This document shows positions 52,115 through 60,747 of a DNA stretch of 64,000 nt, one piece after another. Each line of letters opens with the position of its first letter. The stretch's first letter is position 1. A program made the position numbers and the translations under genes. The stretch comes from Streptomyces sp. CB00455 (lineage in GTDB: Bacteria > Actinomycetota > Actinomycetes > Streptomycetales > Streptomycetaceae). The notes under the pieces were generated by a model. It did not search any database, was not told the origin of the DNA, and saw only the letters and a list, made by a program, of their open reading frames with translations. Location: positions 1-64,000 of the forward strand of contig NZ_LIVQ01000002.1 of assembly GCF_001905445.1 (NCBI RefSeq), read 5' to 3'.

Positions 52115-52130
52115 TGTTCCCGTGGGAACA
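52115..52130. repeat. 16-bp palindrome downstream of the toxin gene
   Basis: TGTTCCC-GT-GGGAACA, a perfect inverted repeat with 7-bp arms. It is a possible operator for the acyl-CoA dehydrogenase or a relic; function unknown. Confidence 0.5.
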
Positions 52131-52178
52131 GGGCCGGGAACACGGCCTGGAACAGGCTCTGCGGCGTGACACAGTGGT

Positions 52179-52203
52179 AGGCCCGGCGTGAACCTCCGGG
52201 CCT
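52179..52203 (-). terminator. Candidate terminator of the toxin-antitoxin pair
   Basis: AGGCCCGG (52179-52186) pairs with CCGGGCCT (52196-52203), 76 bp past the toxin stop codon. Confidence 0.5.
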
Positions 52204-52278
52204 GGCTTGCCTCCTCAGCGTGATGCCGACGCAGCCCGCCCATGCGGAGCACGACGCCCGGGCTTGCGCCCTGCGACG

Positions 52279-52617
52279 TCAGTGCCGTAGACCGAGGATC
52301 AAGCGGACGGAATCTTCCACGCGGCGCAGCTCACCGGGTGCCAGCAGCCCGAGTTTCCTCCGCAGGCGTGATATCGCCACGGTGTGAAGGTCCGCGCAGT
52401 TCACGTACGACTCGTCGTACTTCGTCAGGCCCGCGTCAGGCCCGATGGGGGTATGGGTGACCTCCGGACCGGAAGCGCCGGTGATCAGCGCGACCGTGAC
52501 GGAGGCGAGCGGTTCCGCGATCCGGTTGACCGTGAGGACAACCACGGGATGCGGGCCCACCGGCTGGGGCAATGCGCAGACCCACACTTCGCCGCGCAGA
52601 GCCGTACCGGGGCTCAC
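52279..52617 (-). CDS. MazF/PemK-like toxin
   Basis: 112-residue protein of the CcdB/MazF fold. The N-terminal GTALRGEVWVCALPQPVGPHPVVVLTVNRI is the family's RG-D/E-VW and RP-VVV region, and the C-terminal YVNCADLHTVAISRLRRKLGLLAPGELRRVEDSVRLILGL matches the conserved S/D-L-x-TV-x-x-x-L segment ending in a helix. MazF toxins are sequence-specific RNases that cut mRNA or rRNA; the usual catalytic Thr/Ser and Arg positions appear conserved but I cannot verify them. GTG 52617 overlaps the antitoxin stop by four bases; GTG 52620 is an alternative. Second gene of a toxin-antitoxin pair. Confidence 0.85.
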   Translation of the reverse strand: MSPGTALRGEVWVCALPQPVGPHPVVVLTVNRIAEPLASVTVALITGASGPEVTHTPIGPDAGLTKYDESYVNCADLHTVAISRLRRKLGLLAPGELRRVEDSVRLILGLRH

Positions 52618-52988
52618 CACTGCATCTCGTCCGCTGCCGCAAGCTCGGCGTCGCTCGGCTCGACCACGCCCTCAGGCAGAGGCGCGGATTGCTCCTGGTA
52701 GAAGGCGCGGATGTCCTCGGCCGCCCCCACCTCGGCCGCTTCCCGCGCAAGGAGCCTCAGGCCTTCGCGAAGGGCATCGGAGGTCGAGCCGAGATGCAGC
52801 GTCCGCATGACGTCCTGGAGGGCCTGCATCTCGTCGCTGCGGAGCCGGACCTGTGCCAACCTGCTGGGCCCGAGCACGGCCGTGGCCGCGTTCCGCTTCG
52901 CTGTCTTCGCGGCGGCCTTCTTGGCCTGCCGCTTTTTGGGATCCGCGGCGGCGTCCACGCCTCCTCCACTCTGTCGTACAAATGTCAT
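52614..52988 (-). CDS. Ribbon-helix-helix antitoxin
   Basis: 124-residue antitoxin partner of the MazF-like toxin. The first 40 residues are Lys/Ala-rich and basic (DPKKRQAKKAAAKTAKR). A ribbon-helix-helix DNA-binding domain follows at about 43-85 (AQVRLRSDEMQALQDVMRTL, then GSTSDALREGLRLLARE). The C-terminal tail is acidic (VVEPSDAELAAADEMQW) and is the likely toxin-neutralising part. I start at ATG 52988, because the upstream extension is not antitoxin-like. The antitoxin-first order and four-base overlap are typical of autoregulated pairs. Confidence 0.85.
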   Translation of the reverse strand: MTFVRQSGGGVDAAADPKKRQAKKAAAKTAKRNAATAVLGPSRLAQVRLRSDEMQALQDVMRTLHLGSTSDALREGLRLLAREAAEVGAAEDIRAFYQEQSAPLPEGVVEPSDAELAAADEMQW

Positions 52989-53114
52989 ACAGCCAGTGTG
53001 GGCCCGCTGGTCGACGCCCGTCAAGCAACGCACCCAGCTCGCACCCGCTGCCGTTCGACGACTCGGGCGTGTTCCCATCAGCTCACGAAGAGTCAGTCAG
53101 GATTCGACGTTTCT

Positions 53115-53126
53115 GCAGGTCAGAGG
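53115..53126. repeat. Inverted repeat, right copy
   Basis: GCAGGTCAGAGG, exact reverse complement of the left copy at 52015-52026, four bases inside the right direct repeat. Confidence 0.75.
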
Positions 53127-53130
53127 GGTA

Positions 53131-53162
53131 AAAAGGGGGACGGCCGGAGCCCCCGCACAGTG
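53131..53162. repeat. Direct repeat, right copy, flanking the toxin-antitoxin cassette
   Basis: 32 bp with 29 identities to 51969-52000. It overlaps the terminator of the aldehyde dehydrogenase gene and includes that terminator's distal arm and its T-rich tail (read on the minus strand). Confidence 0.8.
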
Positions 53163-53173
53163 GGCTCCGGCCG
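53141..53173 (-). terminator. Terminator of the aldehyde dehydrogenase gene
   Basis: Perfect 12-bp stem (53141-53152 with 53162-53173) followed on the minus strand by CCCCCTTTTT, the nearest thing to a canonical intrinsic terminator in the window. It starts 22 bp past the stop codon. Confidence 0.85.
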
Positions 53174-53195
53174 TCGGCTCATTGGCCGTACGAGA

Positions 53196-54641
53196 TCAGA
53201 TGTCGAGGCCGGTCAGGACCAGGACTCGCTCGTACGTGTAGTCGTCCATCGCGTAGCGGACACCCTCGCGGCCCACACCGGACTGCTTGACGCCGCCGTA
53301 CGGCATCTGGTCGGCGCGGTAGGACGGCGCGTCGCCGACGATCACGCCGCCGACCTCCAGCTCGCGGTGGGCGCGGAAAGCGGTCTGGATGTCGCGGGTG
53401 AAGACGCCGGTCTGCAGGCCGAACTTCGAGTCGTTCACCGCGGCGAAGGCGGCGTCGGTCCCGTCGACCTTGGTCAGCGTCAGCACCGGACCGAAGACCT
53501 CCTCGCGGGCGAGGGTGGTGTCGGCGGGCAGGTCCGCGATGACGGTGGGTTCGTAGGAGGCGCCGTCGCGCTTGCCGCCGGTGAGCAGCTCGGCTCCGGC
53601 GGACACGGCCTCCTCGACCCAGGACTCGACCCGCTTGGCGGCGTCCTCGGAGACGAGGGGGCCGACGTCGGTGGCCACGTCGCCGGGGTCGCCGGTGACC
53701 TGCTCACGGACCTTGGCGACGACCTTCTCGACGAGGCGGTCGTAGACCGACGCGTCGGCGATGACGCGCTGCACCGAGATGCAGGACTGGCCGGCCTGGT
53801 AGTTCGAGAAGGTCGCGATACGGGTCGCGGCCCAGTCGAGGTCGGCCTCGGAGGCCCAGTCGGCGAGGACCACGGCCGCGGCGTTGCCGCCGAGCTCCAG
53901 GGTGCAGTGCTTGTGGGGCACCGACCGCTGGATGGCGTAGCCGACCTTGTCCGAGCCGGTGAAGGAGATGACGGGGAGGCGCTCGTCCTTGACCAGGGCG
54001 GGCATCTTCTCGTTCGCGACCGGCAGCACCGACCAGGAGCCGGCCGGGAGGTCGGTCTCGGCGAGCAGCTCACCCAGGATCAGCGCGGACAGGGGCGTGG
54101 CCGGCGCGGGCTTGAGGATGATCGGCGCACCGACCGCGATGGCCGGGGCGACCTTGTGGGCGCACAGGTTCAGCGGGAAGTTGAACGGCGCGATGCCGAG
54201 GACCGGGCCCTTGACGAAGCGGCGGGTCAGCGCGAGGCGGCCGACGCCGCCGGCGTCGGTGTCGAGGCGCTGGGCCTCGCCGCCGTTGAAGCGGCGGGCT
54301 TCCTCGGCGGCGAAGCGGAACACGGACACCGCACGGCCGACCTCACCGCGGGCCCACTTGATGGGCTTGCCGTTCTCGGCGGAGATCAGCTGGGCGATCT
54401 CCTCGGTGCGCTCGGCGAGCCGCTTGGACACGTGGTCCAGGGCGGTGGCACGCACGTGGGCGGGGGTCGCGGAGAATTCCGCCGTCACGGCGTGCGCCGC
54501 TGCCACGGCCTCTTCGACCTGGGCGTCGGTGGGCACGCTCACGGTGCCGACCAGGCGTCCGTCCCACGGGGAGTGGACGTCGAAGCTGTCCTCGCCGGTG
54601 GCCTGGCGGCCGGCGAGCCAGAACGCGTGGGTGGAAGTCAT
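53196..54641 (-). CDS. Aldehyde dehydrogenase (possibly succinate-semialdehyde type)
   Basis: 481-residue NAD(P)-dependent aldehyde dehydrogenase. The cofactor/active-site residues are all visible: Asn154 in APFNFPLNL, Lys in IILKPAPATPLSAL, Glu249 in CTLELGGNAA, and the nucleophile Cys287 in YQAGQSCISVQR. The C-terminal EEVFGPVLTL and MPYGGVKQSGVGREG segments are typical. Substrate is not decided by motifs; close to a PucR-type regulator and gabT, it may oxidise succinate semialdehyde formed from GABA, which is inference. Start ATG 54641 (MTSTHAFWLAG); the upstream open frame is unlikely to be translated. Confidence 0.93.
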   Translation of the reverse strand: MTSTHAFWLAGRQATGEDSFDVHSPWDGRLVGTVSVPTDAQVEEAVAAAHAVTAEFSATPAHVRATALDHVSKRLAERTEEIAQLISAENGKPIKWARGEVGRAVSVFRFAAEEARRFNGGEAQRLDTDAGGVGRLALTRRFVKGPVLGIAPFNFPLNLCAHKVAPAIAVGAPIILKPAPATPLSALILGELLAETDLPAGSWSVLPVANEKMPALVKDERLPVISFTGSDKVGYAIQRSVPHKHCTLELGGNAAAVVLADWASEADLDWAATRIATFSNYQAGQSCISVQRVIADASVYDRLVEKVVAKVREQVTGDPGDVATDVGPLVSEDAAKRVESWVEEAVSAGAELLTGGKRDGASYEPTVIADLPADTTLAREEVFGPVLTLTKVDGTDAAFAAVNDSKFGLQTGVFTRDIQTAFRAHRELEVGGVIVGDAPSYRADQMPYGGVKQSGVGREGVRYAMDDYTYERVLVLTGLDI

Positions 54642-54878
54642 GCGAATCCCGGCCCTTCGATGTGTGCGGTGGGTCGTTGTCCCCACCACCGTAGGGCTCG
54701 GGCGTGGATCCGTTGTTTGTCCGGGGTGTAGTACCTCCGGGCCGGGCCGCGCCGGTTTGTCACTGTCAGGCCGCGCGGCGGTGTGCGCGAGGCGGCCTCC
54801 TGCGACCGGCACGCCGCCCCCGGGCCACGCCTGTCTCGCAACACGCCCGACCCTCGCTGCTGTGACGACAGGACCTGG

Positions 54879-56459
54879 CTAGGAGGCGGCGGAGGAGGCC
54901 TTCAGGGCGAGCCACAGCTCCATGCGGACGTCCGGATCGTCCAGGGAGCGGCCGAGGATCTCCTCGACCCGCTTCATCCGGTAGCGCAGGGTGTGGCGGT
55001 GCACGCCGAGGTCGGCAGCGGCCGCGTCCCACTGGCCGTGGCGCGAGAGCCAGGCGTGCAGCGAGTCGACGAGGTCGCCGCGCCCGGTCGCGTCGTGCTC
55101 CCGCAGCGCGCGCAGGGTGCCCTCCGCGAAGGCCCGTACGGCGTCGTCGGCCAGCAGCGGCAGGACCGATCCGGCCGCCATGTCCTCGTGCTCCACCATC
55201 GCCCGTCCCCGGCGGCGGGCCACGGCCAGGGCCTGGTCGGCCTGTTTGAGGGCCGCCGCCACGCCGGCCGGACCGGCGGGTGCGGACAGGCCGACCACCA
55301 GTTCGTCCGGCCCGGCACCGGTGGCGTCCCGGGCGCGCCGCGCCTCCAGGGCCTCCGCGTGGTCGGCGCAGGCCCGTACGGCCGCGCCGCCGTCGGCCAC
55401 CAGGACGACCAGGCGGCCGGGCTCCGGGACCACCAGCAGCGTCTCGCCGGTGCGGGCCGCCGCCGATTCCACGGCGTCGGCCAGCCGCGCCAGTGCCTCC
55501 GGCCGGGCCGTGCCGGCGAGCGCCGGCTCGGCGGTGATCAGTCGGAACGGCGTCTCCAGCAGGGCTCCGTAGAGGTCGCCGGCCACGGCCCGCGCGTGGT
55601 CCGCCTCGCCCGCCAGCAGCATCCGCAGCACTGCCGCGCCCAGGCGCGACTCGGCGTCGTGCAGCGAGCGCGAGCGCTCGGTGGTGAGGGTGAGCAGCGC
55701 GACCGCGGAGTGGACGGCGTACCGCTCGGCCGTGCCCAGCGGGGCCGCGGTGCCGACGGCGAGCGCGCCGCGCGCCCGCCGCCCCGTGCCCAGGGACTGC
55801 AGCTCGACCCGGTCCTCGGAGCCGCCGACCACGGCGCTCGCGGGCGCGGGCCGCTCCCGCAGCCGCCCTACGTCGGGGGTGAGGCGGGCGGCGCGCCGGG
55901 CGGCCCAGTCGGGGGCGGCGGCGACGACCGCGCCGGAGGTGTCGTACAGCGCGGCCCAGCCGTGCACGTGCGCGGCGAGCTTCGCCAGCAGCTCGGCGGG
56001 TCCGTCGGCCGACAGGGCCGCCCGCGTCAGCTCCCGCTGCGCCTCGAAGCCGGCGGTCACGGCGCGGTACTGGTCGGCGGCCAGGGCGGCGGAGACGGCC
56101 TTGCTGATCGCCAGGAAGGGGGTCCGCCGGGGGACCTCCAGCAGCGGCATGTCCTCGGTCCGGGCGGCCTCCACCAGGGCTTCGGGAACCTCCTCGTAGT
56201 TCACGCCGACCGCGAACCCGATGCCGACGACCCCGGCCGCGGCGAGGCGCCGTACGTAGCGGCCCATCTCCTGGGGGTCCTCCGCGTCCAGCTTCATCGC
56301 GGTGACCAGGAGCAGCTCCCCGCCCTCCATGTAGGGGACGGGGTCGGCGAGCTCACTGACGTGGGCCCAGCGCACGGGGGTGTCGAGGCGGCTCTCCCCC
56401 GCCCGGACGCTGAGCTTGAGCGCCGAGTGCTGGACGAGCGAGGCGAGGGTGAGCGGCAT
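54879..56459 (-). CDS. PucR-family transcriptional regulator
   Basis: 526-residue regulator. The N-terminal PucR domain (LTLASLVQHSALKLSVRAGESRLDTPVRWAHVSEL, GGELLLVTAMKL) is followed by a GGDEF-like/regulatory middle region and a C-terminal helix-turn-helix (AAADLGVHRHTLRYRMKRVEEILGR, about 485-510). Such proteins sense nitrogen compounds and control catabolic genes; the neighbouring aldehyde dehydrogenase and gabT suggest GABA or a related amine as the effector. The start region contains direct repeats (56563-56575, 56581-56593) that could be its own binding sites. Confidence 0.92.
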   Translation of the reverse strand: MPLTLASLVQHSALKLSVRAGESRLDTPVRWAHVSELADPVPYMEGGELLLVTAMKLDAEDPQEMGRYVRRLAAAGVVGIGFAVGVNYEEVPEALVEAARTEDMPLLEVPRRTPFLAISKAVSAALAADQYRAVTAGFEAQRELTRAALSADGPAELLAKLAAHVHGWAALYDTSGAVVAAAPDWAARRAARLTPDVGRLRERPAPASAVVGGSEDRVELQSLGTGRRARGALAVGTAAPLGTAERYAVHSAVALLTLTTERSRSLHDAESRLGAAVLRMLLAGEADHARAVAGDLYGALLETPFRLITAEPALAGTARPEALARLADAVESAAARTGETLLVVPEPGRLVVLVADGGAAVRACADHAEALEARRARDATGAGPDELVVGLSAPAGPAGVAAALKQADQALAVARRRGRAMVEHEDMAAGSVLPLLADDAVRAFAEGTLRALREHDATGRGDLVDSLHAWLSRHGQWDAAAADLGVHRHTLRYRMKRVEEILGRSLDDPDVRMELWLALKASSAAS

Positions 56460-56562
56460 CGGTTACCAGGGGCCTTCGCGGGAGGGGGCGGCGGGAGGAG
56501 CGGCGGTCTCGGCGGGGGCGCGACCGGCAGGGGCGCGATCGGTAGGGGCCGGCCGGCGGGCA

Positions 56563-56593
56563 GCAGCAGACCGGCAGGGAGCAGCAGACCGGC
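56563..56593. repeat. Direct repeats upstream of the PucR-type gene
   Basis: GCAGCAGACCGGC occurs twice (56563-56575 and 56581-56593), 18 bp apart start to start. Closer to the gene a second pair, GCGACCGGCAGGGGC and GCGATCGGTAGGGGC, lies at about 56519-56549. All are within the 200-bp gap between the regulator and the TraG/FtsK-like gene. Confidence 0.7.
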
Positions 56594-56659
56594 CGCCCGC
56601 GCTTTTCGCCGTGTCGTACGAACGGCTCCCCTCGATTCTGCCACCCCGTACGGGTCCGC

Positions 56660-59032
56660 TCAGCCCGGTGCGGCCGTGCCGTCCAGGCGGACCAGCAGGG
56701 GCGCCGCGCGTTCCCCCCGCACCGAGGTCAGCGAGAGGACCGCGTGGCCGGGGGGTACGGCGTGCGCCAGGTCCGAGGCGGACCAGCGCTCGCGCTCCAC
56801 CTGCCGCACGGTGACCGCGTCGGTGGTGACGGCCTTGCCGGTGACCAGCTTGCGGAAGGCGTGGATCGCGCGGGTCAGCGGCTGGTCGGCGAAGACGGTC
56901 CGGTGGGTGACGTCGCGGGCCTCCACCCACTCGGTGCCCCAGGTCTCGGCGAAGCGCTTGCCGTCCCAGGTGGTGACTCCCGAGAAGGCCATGCGGCAGC
57001 CGACCGCGCCGAGCAGCGGGGTCCGCAGCTCTTGCGGTACGTCGTCCAGCGAGCGCAGCGTGAGCAGGACTCCGGCGTTCGCCGAGCGCAGCCGCTGCAC
57101 GCCCCGCACGGTCTGCGGTGTCAGGGTGTGCGAGGCGTCGTCGAAGGCGAGGAAGGCGAACAGGGAGCGGTCGGTGCGGGCGGCGGCGGCCGCGGTGAAC
57201 TGGGCGAGCAGCAGCCGGGCCAGCATCCGGGAGGCGTCGGCGTGGCCGCGCTCGGGCAGGTCGACGCGGACGCGGACCGGGTGTTCCAGGGCGCGCAGCG
57301 AGAACGGCCGGCCCTGCCCGGTGGTGTCGAAGAACCCGGCGAAGGCGGGCCGGTCGAGCAGGGCGACCCGGTCGGCGAGGACGGGCCCGGGATCGGCGGG
57401 CGCCCCCTGCTGGCGCCGGCGGGCGTCGAGTTCGCGCAGCATCGCGTGCAGGCCGGCGGCGGTGAGCTCCCGGCGCAGCGTGTCGAGGGCGTCGGGCACC
57501 CCGTCGAGCAGCTCGCGCAGCTCGGGCACGGCGGGGAAGCGGCCGTGGGCGGCCCGGAACGGACCGAGGAGCTGGGCGAGGGCGGTGGCGGCCCGGCGCA
57601 CCTCGATCCCGGGTACGTCCCCGACGAAGGCCTCGGCGAGGAGGCCGGCCGCTTCGTCGGGGTCGGTGGTGCCGCCGTAGAGGTCGAGGTCGTAGACGGA
57701 CTCGGGGTCGCCGACGCGGACCACGACGTCGAAGGCGCCGTCCGGCCCGAGCTGGGCCCCGGTCCCGGCCGCGCCGACGGCGACGACGGCGGCCTGGCCG
57801 GCGAGCGCCTGGAGCGCGAGGGATTCGACGACGGGCCGGACCAGGCGGCGGGTCTTGCCGGTGCCGGAGGGGCCGACGGCGAGCAGGGAGGTGCCCAGCA
57901 CGTCGGGGTCGAGCGCGAGGGAGGTGCCGCGGCGGGCGTAGGGGTTGCGCGGACCGTCCTCGACGGTGCCGAGCAGCACCTGGCGGGCGAGCAGGTCGTG
58001 GCGGGCGGCGCGCACGGGCAGGTCGCGCGCGCCCGACGGGTGCGCGCAGGCCCCGGCGCCCTTGTCCCGCACGGCCTCGGCGAAGGCGCGCAGCCGGGAG
58101 GGGTCGACCCGCACCGAATCCCAGGCGCGCCGGATCCGCGCGTAGTCCACGTCGTTCATCCGCCCGGCCCCGGCCTCCCCCTCCAGCCGGTCGGCCACCT
58201 CCCCGAGCCCGGCCTGCCGCACCTGCGGCCACCGCACGGGGTCGTCGGCCGGGTCCTCTGACGCGGCGTTCCGCGCGGGATCCGATGCGGGGGCGACAGG
58301 GGTAGTGGTCGGCAGCAGGCGGCGTAGCAGCCGGAACGCGCCGCCGAGCCAGGCGAAGGCCAGGACTACAGCGGCGTCGATGACGGTCTTCGCGGTGTTG
58401 TCGAGTTGCAGGTTGGCCACCTGGTCGTTCGTGTACGGCAGGAACGCGAAGACCAATTGGCGGACGGGCAGCTGGTGGTTGTCGACCAGCAGGAGGGTGA
58501 CATAGGCGAAGGGAACGACAGCGATGGCCCGCACCAAGGGGCCACGCGCCACGACCAGGCGGCCCCAAGCGGCCCTCCAGCTTCCCAGTCGACCGAACCC
58601 GTAAAGGAGCGCCGCCACGAAGAGCAGCTCGTAGATCGGCTTCGCCTTCATCCCGCCCGTCCCCATCACGGGCTCCCCGTTGGCGGAGTACCAACTGTCG
58701 GGGGTGAAGAGGTTCAGCGGGGCGTCCCAGAACGGGATGTATGTGTTGCGCATGAGCGACCACACCAGGACACAGGCGAGGAAGGAGATGGCTGCGCCGC
58801 TGGCGAGCGCCCGATCCGGGGTCTGGGCGGGCTCCGCCGACTTGCGCGGGATGTGTCCGTAGCGCCAGACGCCCGGCTCGGCCCCTGGACGCTCCACGTG
58901 CAGCCAGTCGACGAGGGTCGGCCCCGATCCGGGAGCGTGCCGGGGTTTCGGAGGATGCGCGGGAGGCCCGGCAGGGCGCGGTACGCGATCAGCGCGGGTC
59001 TCCTGCCCGTCGTGCGTGCCCTCGGTGTCCAT
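56660..59032 (-). CDS. Membrane-anchored ATPase, TraG/FtsK-like, unknown role
   Basis: 790-residue protein. After a Pro-rich N-terminus come about four membrane segments (residues roughly 75-235, e.g. AAISFLACVLVWSL, IYELLFVAALLYGFG, AIAVVPFAYVTLLLVD and TVIDAAVVLAFAWLGG). The cytoplasmic part has a P-loop SLLAVGPSGTGKTRRLVRPVV at about 382-402 and a downstream FLAFDDASHTL that could be the Walker B region, as in type IV coupling (TraG/VirD4) proteins and FtsK relatives. Family members annotated 'ATP/GTP-binding protein' occur in streptomycete chromosomes outside plasmids. No conjugation genes are near. ATG 59032 chosen; diverges from gabT. Confidence 0.82.
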   Translation of the reverse strand: MDTEGTHDGQETRADRVPRPAGPPAHPPKPRHAPGSGPTLVDWLHVERPGAEPGVWRYGHIPRKSAEPAQTPDRALASGAAISFLACVLVWSLMRNTYIPFWDAPLNLFTPDSWYSANGEPVMGTGGMKAKPIYELLFVAALLYGFGRLGSWRAAWGRLVVARGPLVRAIAVVPFAYVTLLLVDNHQLPVRQLVFAFLPYTNDQVANLQLDNTAKTVIDAAVVLAFAWLGGAFRLLRRLLPTTTPVAPASDPARNAASEDPADDPVRWPQVRQAGLGEVADRLEGEAGAGRMNDVDYARIRRAWDSVRVDPSRLRAFAEAVRDKGAGACAHPSGARDLPVRAARHDLLARQVLLGTVEDGPRNPYARRGTSLALDPDVLGTSLLAVGPSGTGKTRRLVRPVVESLALQALAGQAAVVAVGAAGTGAQLGPDGAFDVVVRVGDPESVYDLDLYGGTTDPDEAAGLLAEAFVGDVPGIEVRRAATALAQLLGPFRAAHGRFPAVPELRELLDGVPDALDTLRRELTAAGLHAMLRELDARRRQQGAPADPGPVLADRVALLDRPAFAGFFDTTGQGRPFSLRALEHPVRVRVDLPERGHADASRMLARLLLAQFTAAAAARTDRSLFAFLAFDDASHTLTPQTVRGVQRLRSANAGVLLTLRSLDDVPQELRTPLLGAVGCRMAFSGVTTWDGKRFAETWGTEWVEARDVTHRTVFADQPLTRAIHAFRKLVTGKAVTTDAVTVRQVERERWSASDLAHAVPPGHAVLSLTSVRGERAAPLLVRLDGTAAPG

Positions 59033-59268
59033 GAACCCCTGCCCCCTGACCGTGCCGTGCGATGCGGCGTTCAATCTAGTGCCCGGTCCTGGCTCGGGCC
59101 CCGTACCCGGCATGATCGGCGAGATGCGTGCCGCGCCGCTCCTATGGCCGTCGCGGACAAGGACACGCGGGGACCACTCCCGAACGGAGCATGACCTACC
59201 CGCTCCCCCGGGCCTAGCCTGCGGACAAAGACACGAGTGCGTCCGAAAACACCCCCCAGGAGCCCCCT

Positions 59269-60603
59269 ATGACCGCTGTCCCGCAGGAGCGCCGCATCGT
59301 CACCGCGATCCCCGGCCCCAAGTCGCAGGAGCTGCAGGCCCGCCGCCTCGGCGTGGTGGCCGGCGGCGTGGGCTCCGTGCTCCCCGTCTTCACGGCCCGC
59401 GCGGGCGGCGGCATCGTCGAGGACGTCGACGGCAACCGCCTGATCGACTTCGGTTCCGGCATCGCCGTGACCTCCGTCGGCGCCTCCGCCGAGGCCGTCG
59501 TGCGCCGCGCCTCCGCGCAGCTCGCCGACTTCACCCACACCTGCTTCATGGTCACCCCGTACGAGGGCTACGTCGAGGTGTGCGAGGCGCTCGCCGAGCT
59601 GACCCCGGGCGACCACGCCAAGAAGTCCGCGCTGTTCAACTCCGGCGCCGAGGCCGTCGAGAACGCCGTCAAGATCGCCCGTTCGTACACCAAGCGCCAG
59701 GCCGTCGTCGTCTTCGACCACGGCTACCACGGCCGCACGAACCTCACCATGGCGCTGACCTCGAAGAACATGCCCTACAAGCAGGGCTTCGGCCCGTTCG
59801 CCCCCGAGGTCTACCGCGTCCCGGTCGCCTACGGCTACCGCTGGCCCACCGGCGCCGAGAACTGCGGCCCCGAGGCCGCCGCCCAGGCGATCGACCAGAT
59901 CACCAAGCAGATCGGCGCCGACAACGTCGCCGCGATCATCATCGAGCCGGTCCTCGGCGAGGGCGGCTTCATCGAGCCGGCCAAGGGCTTCCTGCCGGCG
60001 CTCGTGAAGTTCGCCAACGACAACGGCATCGTCTTCGTCGCCGACGAGATCCAGTCCGGCTTCTGCCGCACCGGCCAGTGGTTCGCGTGCGAGGACGAGG
60101 GCATCGTCCCCGACCTGATCACCACCGCCAAGGGCATCGCGGGCGGTCTGCCGCTCGCCGCCGTGACGGGCCGCGCCGAGATCATGGACTCCGTCCACGG
60201 CGGCGGCCTGGGCGGCACCTACGGCGGCAACCCGGTGGCGTGCGCCGGCGCGCTCGGTTCCATCGAGACCATGAAGGAGCTCGACCTCAACGCCGCGGCG
60301 AAGAAGATCGAGTCCGTCATGAAGGCCCGCCTGACGGCCATGCAGGAGAAGTACGAGATCATCGGCGACATCCGCGGCCGCGGCGCCATGATCGCGATCG
60401 AGCTGGTCAAGGACCCGGTCTCCAAGACCCCCTTCCCGGAGGCGGCCGGCGCGCTCGCCAAGGCCTGCCACGCCGAGGGCGTGCTCGTCCTCACCTGCGG
60501 CACCTACGGCAACGTGCTCCGCTTCCTGCCGCCGATCGTCATCGGCGAGGACCTGCTGAACGAGGGCCTGGACGTCATCGAGGCCGCGTTCGCGGCCATC
60601 TGA
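59269..60603 (+). CDS. gabT: 4-aminobutyrate aminotransferase
   Basis: 444-residue class III PLP aminotransferase transferring the amino group of GABA to 2-oxoglutarate, giving succinate semialdehyde. The PLP-binding Lys288 is in ITTAKGIAGGLPLAAV, the GTYGGNPVACAGAL segment and FNSGAEAVENAVKIAR (phosphate binding) are conserved, and ADEIQSGFCRTGQWFACE carries the cofactor-ring Asp. ATG 59269 has CAGGAG upstream. Located 9 kb from nothing else in the pathway but near an aldehyde dehydrogenase and a PucR-type regulator with which it may form a regulon. Confidence 0.95.
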   Translation: MTAVPQERRIVTAIPGPKSQELQARRLGVVAGGVGSVLPVFTARAGGGIVEDVDGNRLIDFGSGIAVTSVGASAEAVVRRASAQLADFTHTCFMVTPYEGYVEVCEALAELTPGDHAKKSALFNSGAEAVENAVKIARSYTKRQAVVVFDHGYHGRTNLTMALTSKNMPYKQGFGPFAPEVYRVPVAYGYRWPTGAENCGPEAAAQAIDQITKQIGADNVAAIIIEPVLGEGGFIEPAKGFLPALVKFANDNGIVFVADEIQSGFCRTGQWFACEDEGIVPDLITTAKGIAGGLPLAAVTGRAEIMDSVHGGGLGGTYGGNPVACAGALGSIETMKELDLNAAAKKIESVMKARLTAMQEKYEIIGDIRGRGAMIAIELVKDPVSKTPFPEAAGALAKACHAEGVLVLTCGTYGNVLRFLPPIVIGEDLLNEGLDVIEAAFAAI

Positions 60604-60747
60604 TCGAACGACTAGAACGTCCGAACGCAGCGCACGGCTCCGCTACCGGCGGTAACGGGCGGGCGCTGTGAAGAAGGTGTGGGGGGCCGATGGCGGGAGC
60701 GCGTTCCCGCTGTCGGTCCCCTTTCCGCTGCCGTACGGTTTCTGCAG

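Noticed and set aside
51969..53162. Insertion sequence or prophage remnant with transposase or integrase
   Set aside because: The cassette has terminal repeats but no recombinase gene or fragment, so it is reported only as repeats plus a toxin-antitoxin pair.
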